Source: Candidatus Terasakiella magnetica
GTDB taxonomy: Bacteria; Pseudomonadota; Alphaproteobacteria; Rhodospirillales; Terasakiellaceae
NCBI RefSeq assembly: GCF_900093605.1
Contig: NZ_FLYE01000001.1
Location: 372,001-436,000 of the forward strand
Direction: 5' to 3'
Length of the DNA stretch: 64,000 nucleotides
Both the position numbers and the translations under genes were made by a program. Shown piece after piece: positions 18,363 through 28,799 of the stretch (its first letter is position 1; every line of letters starts with the position of its first letter). The notes under the pieces are model-generated. The model made no database searches and was not told the origin of the DNA. It saw only the letters and a list, made by a program, of their open reading frames with translations.

Positions 18363-19085
18363 ATGAATAAAAACTTCATAGTTTTGCATATTATAGTCGT
18401 ATTGACCTTGCTCATTTGCAGCAATGGTTCGCGTGCTGACTCAGAGTATTATGCTGATTTATCAATTCCTCTCGTTGAAGAGATCAGCTTAAATCTTGAT
18501 AAAAAATTTGATGGCTATCATGGTAAAATCGTCAAACAAATCCTTGACCAATATCCTGATAAAATCAGTTTTAACCTGACCTCACCTAAACATGCCTATG
18601 AAGCCTTTTATAAGGGCAGATATTCCTGTGTGACGCCAGACAGTAAATCCTATTACGACCTGCCAAACGACTTTGTAGATTCCACTGCGCTCAGTTCTGT
18701 TGATTGGGTCATCGTGCAACGTAAAGGCACAAAGCCGATCTTGTCCAAAAAAGACCTTATTGGTTTAAGCGTTGGAAGTTTCTATGCACCTGAAGAAATT
18801 GCCTCAATCGTGCCACAAGAAGGCGTTGTCTATGATGTCATTCCAAACCACAGCACCATTTTGCGCAAAGTTGCAGCAAGACGAAATGACATTGCCATTC
18901 TTCCCCAAGTCGGTCTGACAAAACTCATTGCAAAAAGAGAAGAGCTGAAGGATCTAACCTTTGAAATCTCTCCTAAAATTGCAACGGTTGCCGAAGCTAT
19001 CATGTGTCATGATACAAAACGTGGACGAGAGATTATTAAGCTCGTCAATCAAGGCTTAAAAGCAATCAACAAAAAACAGCCCTAA
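18363..19085 (+). CDS. Exported solute-binding-like protein, ligand unknown
   Basis: Probable periplasmic protein of 240 aa with a signal peptide (hydrophobic residues about 5-19, probable cut after SRADS near 25). The rest resembles the bacterial extracellular solute-binding family 3 fold: two short lobes, with LSKKDLIGLSVGSFYAP near residue 125 and the RKVAARRNDIAILP pattern near 165. No ABC permease or ATPase is adjacent, so it could be a stand-alone sensor or chemotaxis binding protein. It lies between kdsA and eno, 38 bases after the former, and interrupts a pair that is usually adjacent. Specific function cannot be named. Confidence 0.7.
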   Translation: MNKNFIVLHIIVVLTLLICSNGSRADSEYYADLSIPLVEEISLNLDKKFDGYHGKIVKQILDQYPDKISFNLTSPKHAYEAFYKGRYSCVTPDSKSYYDLPNDFVDSTALSSVDWVIVQRKGTKPILSKKDLIGLSVGSFYAPEEIASIVPQEGVVYDVIPNHSTILRKVAARRNDIAILPQVGLTKLIAKREELKDLTFEISPKIATVAEAIMCHDTKRGREIIKLVNQGLKAINKKQP

Positions 19086-19090
19086 ATTTC

Positions 19091-19119
19091 TTGCATTTTG
19101 GGCCTCAAAGAAGTATCTA
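19091..19119 (+). promoter_or_regulatory. Candidate sigma-70 promoter of eno
   Basis: TTGCAT (19091-19096) and TATCTA (19114-19119) are separated by 17 bases and lie about 50 bases before the eno start. The first gene upstream ends at 19085, so eno can be transcribed on its own. Sequence match only. Confidence 0.5.
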
Positions 19120-19130
19120 GGGCGCATTAA

Positions 19131-20444
<1,314 letters not shown>

Positions 20445-20484
20445 AGAATCTACAGGTCTTAACCTGTCAGACTTATCATGAGAA

Positions 20485-20517
20485 AGGCTGTCTCTGTATT
20501 GAGGCAGCCTTTTTTTA
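20485..20517 (+). terminator. Rho-independent terminator of eno
   Basis: AGGCTG-T-CTC pairs with GAG-G-CAGCCT around a six-base loop (stem arms 20485-20494 and 20501-20510, one T-G wobble), followed by seven T residues at 20511-20517. It lies 40 bases after the eno stop. Confidence 0.9.
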
Positions 20518-20613
20518 TTTTTTCCCCAAGAGTCTTAATTCAGGTTAGGATTTGTTTACCATTTAGAGTCATAAAGAATGTCTATTGATACATCTTTTGG
20601 ATAGTCGGATTAA

Positions 20614-20928
20614 ATGAAGGCACTGCGCAACATTCTTACCAAGTTTCAGCCGGGGGTATTCCTGCCGGTGCTTGGTGTGTTCGTAGTTCTGTATTTTGCT
20701 TATTACTTTGTTCAAGGTGATGGGGGTATTCGTGCGCTTTTGGATTATGAAGCCCGCGTTGAAAAAACCAAAGTACAGCTTGCCAAGGTCAAAGCCAAAC
20801 GTGAACGCCTAGAACATCGCGTTTCTCTGTTGCGCTCAGACAGTCTTGATCCCGACCTGCTTGAAGAACGCGCCCGCGCCGTTTTAAACTTCGCTCATCC
20901 AAATGAAATTGCCATTATTATTAAATGA
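20614..20928 (+). CDS. ftsB: Cell-division protein FtsB/DivIC family
   Basis: Bitopic inner-membrane protein of the septum, which joins FtsL and FtsQ in the divisome. The 104 aa protein has one membrane helix (about residues 14-33) and a coiled coil (about 45-75, EARVEKTKVQLAKVKAKRERLEHRV) followed by the short LDPDLLEERARAVLNFAHPNEI region typical of the DivIC family. Position directly after eno is the usual alphaproteobacterial context. No strong ribosome site is visible. An ABM-domain gene follows 10 bases later. Confidence 0.88.
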   Translation: MKALRNILTKFQPGVFLPVLGVFVVLYFAYYFVQGDGGIRALLDYEARVEKTKVQLAKVKAKRERLEHRVSLLRSDSLDPDLLEERARAVLNFAHPNEIAIIIK

Positions 20929-20938
20929 GGCATCTGCC

Positions 20939-21271
20939 ATGACTGCTCAATCTTTACCCAACCCACCTTATTATGCAGTCATTTTCGTTAATCAACGAAC
21001 CGAACAAGATAGCGATGGCTATTCCCACACCGCTGATAAAATGGTTGAGCTGGCAGAACAGCAAAACGGTTTTCTTGGCCTTGAAAGCGTGCGCGATGAA
21101 AAAGGCAAGGGGATCACCGTTTCTTATTGGAAAGATACCACGGCAATCGAAAACTGGAAAAACGATGTTGAACATTGTGAAGCCAGACAAAAGGGTAAAG
21201 ATAAATGGTATGAAGATTACCAACTTCAAATTGCCAAAGTCGAACATGGTTATCGCTGGATCCGTAATTAA
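20939..21271 (+). CDS. Antibiotic biosynthesis monooxygenase (ABM) domain protein
   Basis: Cytosolic 110 aa protein that looks like one ABM dimeric ferredoxin-like barrel: a first strand YYAVIFVNQR, helix MVELAEQQNGFLGLESVRD, strand GITVSYWKD and helix AIENWKNDVEHCEARQKGKDKWYEDY. Members act on small aromatic compounds or have unknown roles; residues alone do not tell which. The ATG at 20939 has GAGG upstream and lies 10 bases after ftsB, so the two are co-transcribed. Its place between ftsB and the PDH operon looks like an insertion into a region that is often eno-ftsB-pdhA. Confidence 0.75.
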   Translation: MTAQSLPNPPYYAVIFVNQRTEQDSDGYSHTADKMVELAEQQNGFLGLESVRDEKGKGITVSYWKDTTAIENWKNDVEHCEARQKGKDKWYEDYQLQIAKVEHGYRWIRN

Positions 21272-21656
21272 ACGAATCGCACAAGCCAATTGGTACTGAC
21301 ATACCGTTTTTCATTTTCAGTACCATTTCCGCACTGCAAAATAGCTATATTTCAGTTAAATGACGTTTTTGTTTACTGACTGAACAACTTTAACAACAGT
21401 TTTATTAACTGCATTATAGTTAAAACCCTTATTTTCCAAGGGGTTTAAAATTTAGCCTTTTTGCATATTCACACAGGGCGTACGCACAAACCCTGACAAG
21501 TAAGTTAATCATAATCGAGTTAATCATTCATTTTGCATTGCAAAACAATACCTTCGCCTGTGCGAAAAACTTGCCATAAAGCTCCATATGCGTTTCAAAG
21601 GAACATCAAATTTGCTTCGCACAAATGCCTTTCACGGTCAGCCAAGGGGAGCCCTT
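21272..21656 (+). other. AT-rich PDH operon leader and control region (385 bases, no gene)
   Basis: No coding signal on either strand. It holds several repeated short motifs: a perfect inverted repeat TTTTGCA-T-TGCAAAA (21531-21545), lone half-site-like TGCAAAA near 21335 and TTTTTGCA near 21458, and a direct repeat AGTTAATCAT at 21503-21512 and 21518-21527. These suggest binding of at least one dimeric regulator before pdhA. Confidence 0.55.
21531..21545 (+). promoter_or_regulatory. Candidate operator upstream of pdhA
   Basis: Perfect 7-base inverted repeat TTTTGCA/TGCAAAA with a single central T, 112 bases before the pdhA start. TTTGCAA-like motifs are used by short-chain fatty acid regulators (ScfR/RamB type) in related bacteria, but the exact regulator here is unknown. 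Confidence 0.45.
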
Positions 21657-22670
21657 ATGGCAACACAAACTAAACGCACAACTCGGGGAAAGAAAAAAGC
21701 ACCCGAGGCGACACCAGAAGAACTTATCCAGTATTATAAGGAAATGTTGTTGATCCGCCGCTTTGAAGAAAAAGCAGGTCAATTATACGGCATGGGTCTT
21801 ATCGGTGGGTTCTGTCACCTTTACATCGGACAAGAAGCCGTCGTTGTCGGCATTCAGTCCATTGCAAACCCGCAAGACACCTTAATCACATCTTATCGTG
21901 ATCACGGTCATATGCTCGCCTGTGGTATGGACCCAGACGGTGTTATGGCTGAATTGACAGGCCGTGAGGGCGGTTTGTCAAAAGGTAAAGGTGGGTCCAT
22001 GCATATGTTCTCAAAAGAGAGCGGTTTTTATGGCGGCCACGGTATCGTTGGCGCCCAAATCCCGTTGGGAACAGGTCTTGCTTTTGGTCACAAATACAAT
22101 GAAGACGGCGGCGTGAACTTTGCCTATATGGGTGATGGCGCTGTTAACCAAGGCCAAGTCTATGAAGCCTTTAACATGGCAGCCCTTTGGAAATTGCCTG
22201 TTGTTTATGTAATTGAAAACAACCAATACGGCATGGGTACATCAATTGAACGTGCCTCAAGCAACACAAACCTTTCTGAGCGCGGTGCGGCACACGGTAT
22301 CCCCGGCATTCAGGTTAACGGTATGAGTGTTCTTGAAGTTCGCGAAGCTGCAAAAGAAGCTGCTGAAAAATGTCGCCGTGGCGAAGGACCTGTCATTCTT
22401 GAAATGAAGACCTATCGTTATCGCGGTCACTCTATGTCTGATCCTGCGAAATATCGCGCTAAAGAAGAAGTTCAAAAAGTTCGCTCAGAAAGTGATCCGA
22501 TTGATTTCGTACGCGCGCTTCTTATTGATGGCGGTCATATGGATGAAGCCGGTCTTAAAGAGATCGACAAATCGATTAAAGCCGTTGTGACAAAATCCGC
22601 AGAATTTGCCCAAACCAGCCCGGAACCAGCCGAAAGTGAGCTGTGGACCGACGTGTTGGTCGAAGCGTAA
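21657..22670 (+). CDS. pdhA: Pyruvate dehydrogenase E1 component, alpha subunit
   Basis: Thiamine-diphosphate half of the E1 enzyme that decarboxylates pyruvate. The 337 aa protein has the GDGAVNQGQVYEAFNMAALWKLPVV-type thiamine motif (starting near residue 160) and the phosphorylation-loop region YRYRGHSMSDP near 260. The ATG at 21657 has AGGGGAG 5 bases upstream; a longer reading from 21588 is unsupported. A basic, lysine-rich N-terminus (residues 5-16) precedes the fold, as in other alphaproteobacteria. First gene of pdhA-pdhB-pdhC-lpd. Confidence 0.96.
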   Translation: MATQTKRTTRGKKKAPEATPEELIQYYKEMLLIRRFEEKAGQLYGMGLIGGFCHLYIGQEAVVVGIQSIANPQDTLITSYRDHGHMLACGMDPDGVMAELTGREGGLSKGKGGSMHMFSKESGFYGGHGIVGAQIPLGTGLAFGHKYNEDGGVNFAYMGDGAVNQGQVYEAFNMAALWKLPVVYVIENNQYGMGTSIERASSNTNLSERGAAHGIPGIQVNGMSVLEVREAAKEAAEKCRRGEGPVILEMKTYRYRGHSMSDPAKYRAKEEVQKVRSESDPIDFVRALLIDGGHMDEAGLKEIDKSIKAVVTKSAEFAQTSPEPAESELWTDVLVEA

Positions 22671-22691
22671 AGCTAGATAAGAGGAAATAAT

Positions 22692-24065
22692 ATGCCTATT
22701 GAAATTCTTATGCCTGCGCTTTCTCCAACAATGGAAGAAGGCAATCTTGCAAAATGGTGCAAGGCAGAAGGTGATACCGTTGAAAGCGGTGATGTGATTG
22801 CCGAGATCGAAACTGATAAAGCCACAATGGAAGTTGAAGCCGTTGACGAAGGTGTTATGGGGAAAATTCTTGTTACAGAAGGCACTCAAAACGTAAAAGT
22901 AAACGAACTGATTGCCTTGTTGCTTGATGAAGGTGAAGACGCCTCTGCTGTTGAAAATTACGCAGCGGGCGGTGCAGCCCCTGCACCCACAACAGACGCT
23001 GCCCCTGCCGCAGCAGAAGCAACATCAGCCCCAACAGCATCAGCAGCTCCTGTCGCTGTTGTTGAAGATGCCTATGATGGCCCAACAGAAGCCATTACAG
23101 TACGCCAAGCTTTAAACAGCACTTTGTTTGAAGAAATGCGCAAAGATGAAAAAGTCTTCATCATGGGTGAAGAAGTTGCTGAATACCAAGGTGCCTATAA
23201 AATTTCCCAAGGTTTATTGGATGAATTTGGTGCCAAACGCGTTGTTGATACACCGATCACCGAAATCGGTTTCACAGGTGTTGCTGTTGGTGCAGCCTGG
23301 TCTGATTTAAAGCCTGTTGTTGAATTCATGACATTCAACTTCTCCATGCAAGCCATTGATCACATTATCAACTCTGCAGCCAAGACACTTTATATGTCTG
23401 GTGGCGAGATTTCTTGTCCGATCGTCTTTCGTGGATGTAATGGTGCAGCCTCACGTGTTGCTGCCCAGCACTCACAATGTTATGCCTCTTGGTATGCACA
23501 TTGCCCAGGCTTGAAAGTTGTCGCACCTTATTCTGCTGAAGATGCCAAAGGCCTGTTGAAAGCAGCCATTCGCGATCCAAACCCTGTTATCGTTTTGGAA
23601 AACGAACTTCTTTATGGGCGTACGTTTGATTGCCCAACGGATGAAGATTTTGTCATTCCATTTGGTAAAGCCAAAATTGAACGCAGCGGCACTGATGTAA
23701 CTTTGGTGGCTTATTCCATCACAGTGGGCTGGGCTTTAGAAGCTGCTGAAAAGCTTGCTGAAGAAGGTATCTCTGCTGAGGTCATTAACCTGCGCTCTAT
23801 TCGTCCGCTGGATACCCATACAATTGTTGAATCGGTTAAGAAGACAAACCGCTTGGTTACAATTGAAGAGGGGTGGGCTTTTGCCAATATCGGTTCTGAA
23901 ATTTCATCGCAAGTTATGGAACATGCGTTTGATTACCTTGATGCACCCGTTACGCGCATCACAGGTGCAGACGTTCCTATGCCATATGCTGCAAATCTGG
24001 AAAAACTCGCCATGCCAACCATTGATGACATCACAACAGCAGCAAAAGCTGTGTGTTATAAATAG
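22692..24065 (+). CDS. pdhB: Pyruvate dehydrogenase E1 beta subunit with N-terminal lipoyl domain
   Basis: Completes E1 with PdhA. The 457 aa protein is a fusion: a lipoyl domain (residues 1-78, lipoyl Lys in ETDKATME near residue 43), an alanine- and proline-rich linker (about 96-125), and the transketolase-like E1 beta domain with [17 protein letters not shown] and the C-terminal [10 protein letters not shown]-type region. This lipoylated E1 beta is typical of alphaproteobacteria. Its lipoyl domain is nearly the same as that of PdhC, at DNA level too (see findings). It lies 21 bases after pdhA with AGAGGA as ribosome site. Confidence 0.97.
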   Translation: MPIEILMPALSPTMEEGNLAKWCKAEGDTVESGDVIAEIETDKATMEVEAVDEGVMGKILVTEGTQNVKVNELIALLLDEGEDASAVENYAAGGAAPAPTTDAAPAAAEATSAPTASAAPVAVVEDAYDGPTEAITVRQALNSTLFEEMRKDEKVFIMGEEVAEYQGAYKISQGLLDEFGAKRVVDTPITEIGFTGVAVGAAWSDLKPVVEFMTFNFSMQAIDHIINSAAKTLYMSGGEISCPIVFRGCNGAASRVAAQHSQCYASWYAHCPGLKVVAPYSAEDAKGLLKAAIRDPNPVIVLENELLYGRTFDCPTDEDFVIPFGKAKIERSGTDVTLVAYSITVGWALEAAEKLAEEGISAEVINLRSIRPLDTHTIVESVKKTNRLVTIEEGWAFANIGSEISSQVMEHAFDYLDAPVTRITGADVPMPYAANLEKLAMPTIDDITTAAKAVCYK

Positions 24066-24079
24066 AGGAAATCAGCATT

Positions 24080-25378
24080 ATGCCTATTCAAATTTTAATG
24101 CCTGCGCTTTCTCCAACAATGGAAGAAGGTAATCTGGCGAAATGGTGCGTTGCAGAAGGCGACACTGTTGAAAGCGGCGATATTCTGTGTGAAATCGAAA
24201 CAGACAAAGCCACAATGGAAGTCGAAGCTGTTGATGAAGGGACAATCGGCAAGATTGTCATTCCCGATGGCACCGAAGCTGTCAAAGTAAACGAGCTTAT
24301 CGCTTGGTTACTTGAAGACGGTGAAGATGCCTCAAGCATCGATAGTGCTGCCTCAAGCGCACCTGCACCAGCTGCAGCAGCGCCTGCTGAAGCCTCAGCT
24401 GCACCCGCAGCTGCTTCAAACACACCAGCCCCGGCTGCACCAACAGCTGATAATGGTGATCGTATCTTCTCAAGCCCGCTTGCACGTCGCATTGCAGCTC
24501 AAGAAGGTCTGGATCTGACAGCCGTTTCCGGTACTGGCCCACGTGGTCGTGTCGTTAAGCGCGACATTGATGCAGCAATCGCTGCTGGCACAGGTAAAGC
24601 ACCCGCAAAAGCTGAAGCAGCCCCTGCACCAAAAGCAGCTGGCGCTGAAAGCAATGCGCTTTCTGTTGATGATCCAATCTTCAAGCTTCTGCCTGAATTT
24701 GAAGCTGTGCCTAACACAAACATGCGCAAGACAATTGCCAAACGTTTGACTGAATCAGCACGCGACATTCCACACTTTAACCTTCAGGTTGACGTGGAAA
24801 TTGATAAGCTCATGGCCCTTCGCAAAGAGCTCAACTCCCGCGATGGCGCTGACTATAAGATTTCTGTAAATGATTTCTTGGTCAAAGCAACTTCGCTGGC
24901 GCTGTCACGTGTTCCTGATTGTAACGTTGCCTATACCGATGGTGCGATCTTGAAGTTTAAACAGGTTGATATGGCTATCGCGGTTGCTGTTGAGGGTGGC
25001 TTGATTACACCAATCATCAAAGATGCAGCTTCTAAAGGCCTTGCAACCTTGGCAAACGAAGCCAAAGATTTAGCTGGACGTGCGCGTGAAGGCAAACTGT
25101 CGCCTGAAGAATATCAAGGCGGTACATTCACTATCTCTAACCTCGGCATGTTCGGGATTAAGAGCTTCAACTCCATCATCAACCCACCACAAGGCGGTAT
25201 TCTGTCTATTGGTGCAGGTGAGCAACGCCCGGTCGTGAAAGACGGTGCCCTTGCCGTTGCAACGGTTGTGACACTTACGCTTGCTGTTGATCACCGTTGT
25301 ATTGATGGCTCCACGGGTGCAACCTTCATTAAGGAACTCAAAGGCCTTATTGAAGACCCAATCGCGTTGATGCTTTAA
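24080..25378 (+). CDS. pdhC: Pyruvate dehydrogenase E2, dihydrolipoamide acetyltransferase
   Basis: Core of the PDH complex, transferring the acetyl group to CoA. The 432 aa protein has one lipoyl domain (residues 1-78, ETDKATME), a linker, the peripheral subunit-binding domain (about 132-170, [17 protein letters not shown]...[10 protein letters not shown]), a second linker and the catalytic domain from about 200, with the active-site HRCIDG near residue 403. It lies 14 bases after pdhB. The HRCIDG form differs from the commoner HRVVDG but keeps the catalytic His and Asp. Confidence 0.97.
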   Translation: MPIQILMPALSPTMEEGNLAKWCVAEGDTVESGDILCEIETDKATMEVEAVDEGTIGKIVIPDGTEAVKVNELIAWLLEDGEDASSIDSAASSAPAPAAAAPAEASAAPAAASNTPAPAAPTADNGDRIFSSPLARRIAAQEGLDLTAVSGTGPRGRVVKRDIDAAIAAGTGKAPAKAEAAPAPKAAGAESNALSVDDPIFKLLPEFEAVPNTNMRKTIAKRLTESARDIPHFNLQVDVEIDKLMALRKELNSRDGADYKISVNDFLVKATSLALSRVPDCNVAYTDGAILKFKQVDMAIAVAVEGGLITPIIKDAASKGLATLANEAKDLAGRAREGKLSPEEYQGGTFTISNLGMFGIKSFNSIINPPQGGILSIGAGEQRPVVKDGALAVATVVTLTLAVDHRCIDGSTGATFIKELKGLIEDPIALML

Positions 25379-25395
25379 GAGATAGGAAATTTAAG

Positions 25396-26799
25396 ATGTC
25401 TGATACAAATTTTGACGTCATTGTTGTCGGCGCAGGCCCTGGTGGTTACGTTGGCGCGATCCGTGCGGCACAACTGGGGCTGAAAACAGCCCTCGTTGAA
25501 GCCAATCATCTGGGCGGCATTTGCTTGAACTGGGGTTGTATCCCAACAAAAGCACTGCTTCGCTCAGCCGAAATCTACGAACATATGAAACATGCTTCAC
25601 AATTTGGTCTTGGTGCGAAAGAGGTCTCTTTCGATATCGCCAAAATTGTTGAGCGTTCACGTGGCGTATCAAAGCAGCTGTCCGGCGGTGTCGGTCACTT
25701 GCTTAAGAAAAACAAAGTCACCGTCATTGATGGCTATGGCAAACTTTTGGGTGGCGGTAAGCTTTCTGTTGAAAAAGACGGTAAGGTTTTCACAACGCTA
25801 ACGTCCAAAAACATCATCATGGCCACAGGCGCACGTGCCAAATCCTTCCCCGGCCTTGAGCCAGATGGCAAGCAGGTTTGGACTTATATGGAAGCCTTGG
25901 TGCCAACGGAAGTGCCAAAATCCATGTTGGTTATTGGTTCTGGTGCCATCGGCATTGAATTTGCCAATTTCTATCATACCTTTGGTGCAGATGTGACGGT
26001 TGTTGAAGCCCTTGACACCATCATGCCTGTCGAAGATGAAGAAATTTCCGGCATGGCGAAAAAATCCATGGAAAAACGCGGCCTTAAGTTCAAAACCGGG
26101 ACACTGGTGAAGAAACTTGATAAAGCGGCTGATGGCGTTACAGCAACCCTTGAAAAAGGCGGCAAGACTGAAACCATCAAAGTGGATAAAGTCATCACTG
26201 CTGTTGGTGTTGTGCCAAACGTTGAAAACATCGGCCTAGATGCTGCGGGTGTAAAACTGGACGAACGTGGCTTTGTTGCCATTGATGGTTACTGCAAAAC
26301 ATCCGCTGAGGGCGTTTATGCCATTGGTGATGTGGCAGGTGCCCCCTGTTTGGCCCATAAAGCGTCTCATGAAGCGATTATCTGTGTTGAGAAAATTGCA
26401 GGCCAGAAAGGCGTTCATCCCCTTGATAAATCGCTTATTCCGGGCTGTACTTATTGTCAGCCACAAGTCGCAAGCGTTGGCTTGACAGAAAAAGCTGCTA
26501 AAGAAGCAGGTTATAAAGTCAAAGTCGGTCGTTTCCCATTCATGGGTAACGGTAAAGCGATTGCGTTGGGTGAGCCAGAAGGCATGGTCAAAACCGTGTT
26601 TGATGAGAAAACTGGCGAACTGCTGGGTGCTCATATGGTCGGTGCAGAAGTAACTGAGCTTATTCAGGGCTTTGGTGTTGCAAAAACACTGGAGACAACT
26701 GAAGAAGACCTCATGCATACTGTCTTCCCACACCCAACATTGTCTGAGATGATGCATGAAAGTGTGCTGGATGCCTATGGCAAAGCCATTCACTTCTAG
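25396..26799 (+). CDS. lpd: Dihydrolipoamide dehydrogenase (E3)
   Basis: Flavoprotein that reoxidises lipoamide with NAD+ in the PDH complex and related systems. The 467 aa protein has the FAD motif GAGPGGYVGAIRAAQLG (about residues 11-27), the redox disulphide CLNWGC (about 43-48), an NAD motif GSGAIGIEFANF (about 183-194), AIGDVAG near 310 and the C-terminal HPTLSE with the active-site His and Glu. It lies 17 bases after pdhC and closes the operon. A hairpin element and a terminator follow before arsM. Confidence 0.97.
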   Translation: MSDTNFDVIVVGAGPGGYVGAIRAAQLGLKTALVEANHLGGICLNWGCIPTKALLRSAEIYEHMKHASQFGLGAKEVSFDIAKIVERSRGVSKQLSGGVGHLLKKNKVTVIDGYGKLLGGGKLSVEKDGKVFTTLTSKNIIMATGARAKSFPGLEPDGKQVWTYMEALVPTEVPKSMLVIGSGAIGIEFANFYHTFGADVTVVEALDTIMPVEDEEISGMAKKSMEKRGLKFKTGTLVKKLDKAADGVTATLEKGGKTETIKVDKVITAVGVVPNVENIGLDAAGVKLDERGFVAIDGYCKTSAEGVYAIGDVAGAPCLAHKASHEAIICVEKIAGQKGVHPLDKSLIPGCTYCQPQVASVGLTEKAAKEAGYKVKVGRFPFMGNGKAIALGEPEGMVKTVFDEKTGELLGAHMVGAEVTELIQGFGVAKTLETTEEDLMHTVFPHPTLSEMMHESVLDAYGKAIHF

Positions 26800-26812
26800 G
26801 CTGTCCTAAGCT

Positions 26813-26884
26813 GTCATACTGGCGAAGGCCAGTATCTCGTCAGCCCCAGACCGTTGCTAGATGCTGGATCAAGTCCAGCATGAC
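26813..26884. repeat. Dispersed hairpin element, copy B
   Basis: GTCAT is followed by ATACTGGC-GAAG-GCCAGTAT (8-base perfect stem) and, 30 bases on, ATGCTGGA-TCAAG-TCCAGCAT (8-base stem), then GAC. The outer ends GTCATACTGG and CCAGCATGAC are also inverted repeats with one mismatch. It lies after lpd and is the longest of four related copies in this window. Confidence 0.8.
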
Positions 26885-26923
26885 GATTGGGAAAAGGTTG
26901 ACAAAAAAGTGAATTGATTAAGA

Positions 26924-26961
26924 CGGGGAGGGGGCTATAGTTTCCTCCTCGTTCTTTTTTT
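26924..26961 (+). terminator. Terminator-like hairpin just before arsM
   Basis: CGGGGAGG (26924-26931) pairs with CCTCCTCG (26944-26951), eight pairs with one G-T wobble, followed by TTC and seven T (26955-26961). It ends 16 bases before the arsM start. It may end the pdh transcript; if the arsM transcript starts upstream of it, it would act as an attenuator. A TTGACA lies at 26899-26904 but has no good -10 at normal spacing. Confidence 0.65.
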
Positions 26962-26977
26962 ATTATTGAGGTTCTTT

Positions 26978-27802
26978 ATGTCTGGTTGTTGTGGCCCTAA
27001 AACAGATGATGATGTTCGCAAGGACGTCTCAGAAAGTTATGCAAAAATCGCCAATGATGGTGGCAATGCGGGTTGTTGCCTACCTGCAACAAGTGGTCCA
27101 GACACACCCTCAGCTGAGGCTTTTGCCAAAAACTTCGGCTATAGCGATGAAGAACTTGCTGCCGTGCCAGACGGGGCAAATATGGGCTTGGGCTGTGGTA
27201 ACCCATCTGCAATTGCTGCTATGAAAGCAGGCGAGGTGGTGGTTGACCTTGGTTCTGGCGGTGGCTTTGACTGTTTCCTTGCAGCAAAACAAGTCGGTGA
27301 AGATGGTTTTGTCATTGGCGTGGATATGACCCACGATATGTTGCGCAAAGCAAAAGACAATGCCGATAAGTTAAAGGCAAGTAATGTCGAATTTCGCCTT
27401 GGTGAAATTGAAAACCTGCCCATTGGCGATAACACCGCAGATGTGATTATCTCTAACTGTGTGGTTAATCTAAGCCCGCGCAAACATCGCGTGATTGAAG
27501 AAGCCTTTCGTGTCTTGAAACCGGGCGGGCGTGTTGCCATTTCCGATGTCGTTGAAACCCACGATATGCCGGAAGATATCCAAAATGACACAGAACTGCT
27601 GTGTGGTTGTGTTTCTGGTGCAGCTGCTGTAAAAGACCTGCAAGAATGGCTAAAAGCCGCAGGTTTTTGCGATATTAAGATTGATATCAAAGAAGAAAGC
27701 CGCGACTATATTAAAGACTGGGCACCGGGGCGCGGTATTGAACAATATGTGGCCTCTGCCTCAATCGAAGCGGTTAAGCCAAACACCAAATGCTGTGGGT
27801 AG
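26978..27802 (+). CDS. arsM: Arsenite S-adenosylmethionine methyltransferase ArsM
   Basis: Methylates arsenite to volatile or less retained products. The 274 aa protein has the SAM motif VVDLGSGGGFDCFLAA (about residues 88-103) and the conserved As(III)-binding cysteines Cys73 (GLGCGNP), Cys161 (SNCVVNL) and Cys211 (CGCVSG). Extra cysteine pairs sit near the ends (GCCG at 3-6, GCC at 32-34, KCCG at the end). The ATG at 26978 has GAGG upstream; a TTG at 26966 is rejected. No arsR, arsC or arsB is adjacent, so it is an orphan here. lipA follows 34 bases on. Confidence 0.93.
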   Translation: MSGCCGPKTDDDVRKDVSESYAKIANDGGNAGCCLPATSGPDTPSAEAFAKNFGYSDEELAAVPDGANMGLGCGNPSAIAAMKAGEVVVDLGSGGGFDCFLAAKQVGEDGFVIGVDMTHDMLRKAKDNADKLKASNVEFRLGEIENLPIGDNTADVIISNCVVNLSPRKHRVIEEAFRVLKPGGRVAISDVVETHDMPEDIQNDTELLCGCVSGAAAVKDLQEWLKAAGFCDIKIDIKEESRDYIKDWAPGRGIEQYVASASIEAVKPNTKCCG

Positions 27803-27836
27803 GAACACCTAAAGCATAGAAAAGGATCAAAAGATC

Positions 27837-28781
27837 ATGAGCGAAGCCAACAAGCTACGTCATCCCGAAAAGCAGAAAAACCCGGATAACCCGATTCAGC
27901 GCAAACCAGCCTGGATCCGCGTTAAAGCCCCTGTATCCAAGGGCTATAAGGAAACACGCGAACTTATGCGTGATAAAAATCTGCATACGGTCTGTGAAGA
28001 AGCTTCCTGCCCCAATATTGGGGAATGTTGGGAGCGCAAACATGCCACCTTTATGATCCTTGGTGAAATTTGCACGCGCGCCTGCACATTCTGCAACGTC
28101 ATCACAGGTAAGCCCAAGGCAACCGACCCGATGGAACCTGAAAATGTTTCCGTATCCGTTGCCACCATGGGGGCCAAACATGTAGTTATCACATCAGTTG
28201 ATCGCGATGACCTTGATGATGGCGGGGCCGATCAGTTTGTTCAATGTATTGAGCGCATTCGTGAAAAATCCCCTGAAACCACCATTGAAATCCTGACACC
28301 GGATTTTCGTGGTAAAGAAGGCGCGCTTGAACATGTGGTTGCGGCCAAACCAGACGTATTTAACCATAACCTTGAAACCGTGCCGCGCCTGTTTCCATCT
28401 GTGCAATTAGGCTCGCGCTATTTTCATTCTTTGCGCGTTCTTCAACAGGTTAAAGAGATTGATCCGCATATCTTTACCAAGTCCGGTATTATGGTTGGCC
28501 TTGGCGAAACAAAAGAAGAAGTCATTCAGGTAATGGATGATATGCGTTGCGCAGATGTTGACTTTCTCACCATAGGGCAGTACTTAGCACCTACACCGAA
28601 GCACGCAGCTATTGATCGCTTTGTGACGCCGGAAGAGTTTGAAGAGTATACAAAAATCGCCAAACGCAAGGGGTTCTTGCTGGCCTCTTGTACGCCTTTG
28701 ACTCGCTCGAGCTACCATGCCGATCATGATTTTGCCAAGCTGCGCGCCGCGCGTGAGGAACAGTTAGCTAAGCAAAAGTAA
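27837..28781 (+). CDS. lipA: Lipoyl synthase LipA
   Basis: Radical-SAM enzyme that inserts two sulphur atoms into protein-bound octanoate to make lipoate, the cofactor of PdhB, PdhC and other complexes. The 314 aa protein has the auxiliary iron-sulphur cysteines Cys53, Cys58 and Cys64 ([12 protein letters not shown]), the radical-SAM cluster Cys79, Cys83 and Cys86 (CTRACTFC), and the C-terminal RSSYHAD serine ligand. AAAGGA precedes the start. Its closeness to the PDH operon matches its function. Followed 18 bases on by a RatA/Coq10 gene. Confidence 0.97.
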   Translation: MSEANKLRHPEKQKNPDNPIQRKPAWIRVKAPVSKGYKETRELMRDKNLHTVCEEASCPNIGECWERKHATFMILGEICTRACTFCNVITGKPKATDPMEPENVSVSVATMGAKHVVITSVDRDDLDDGGADQFVQCIERIREKSPETTIEILTPDFRGKEGALEHVVAAKPDVFNHNLETVPRLFPSVQLGSRYFHSLRVLQQVKEIDPHIFTKSGIMVGLGETKEEVIQVMDDMRCADVDFLTIGQYLAPTPKHAAIDRFVTPEEFEEYTKIAKRKGFLLASCTPLTRSSYHADHDFAKLRAAREEQLAKQK

Positions 28782-28799
28782 GTAGGCCTGAGCGCATAA

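Noticed and set aside
22692-24330. Repeated lipoyl domain as an assembly artefact
   Set aside because: The copies differ at many synonymous sites and lead into different, complete proteins, as expected for alphaproteobacterial PdhB and PdhC.
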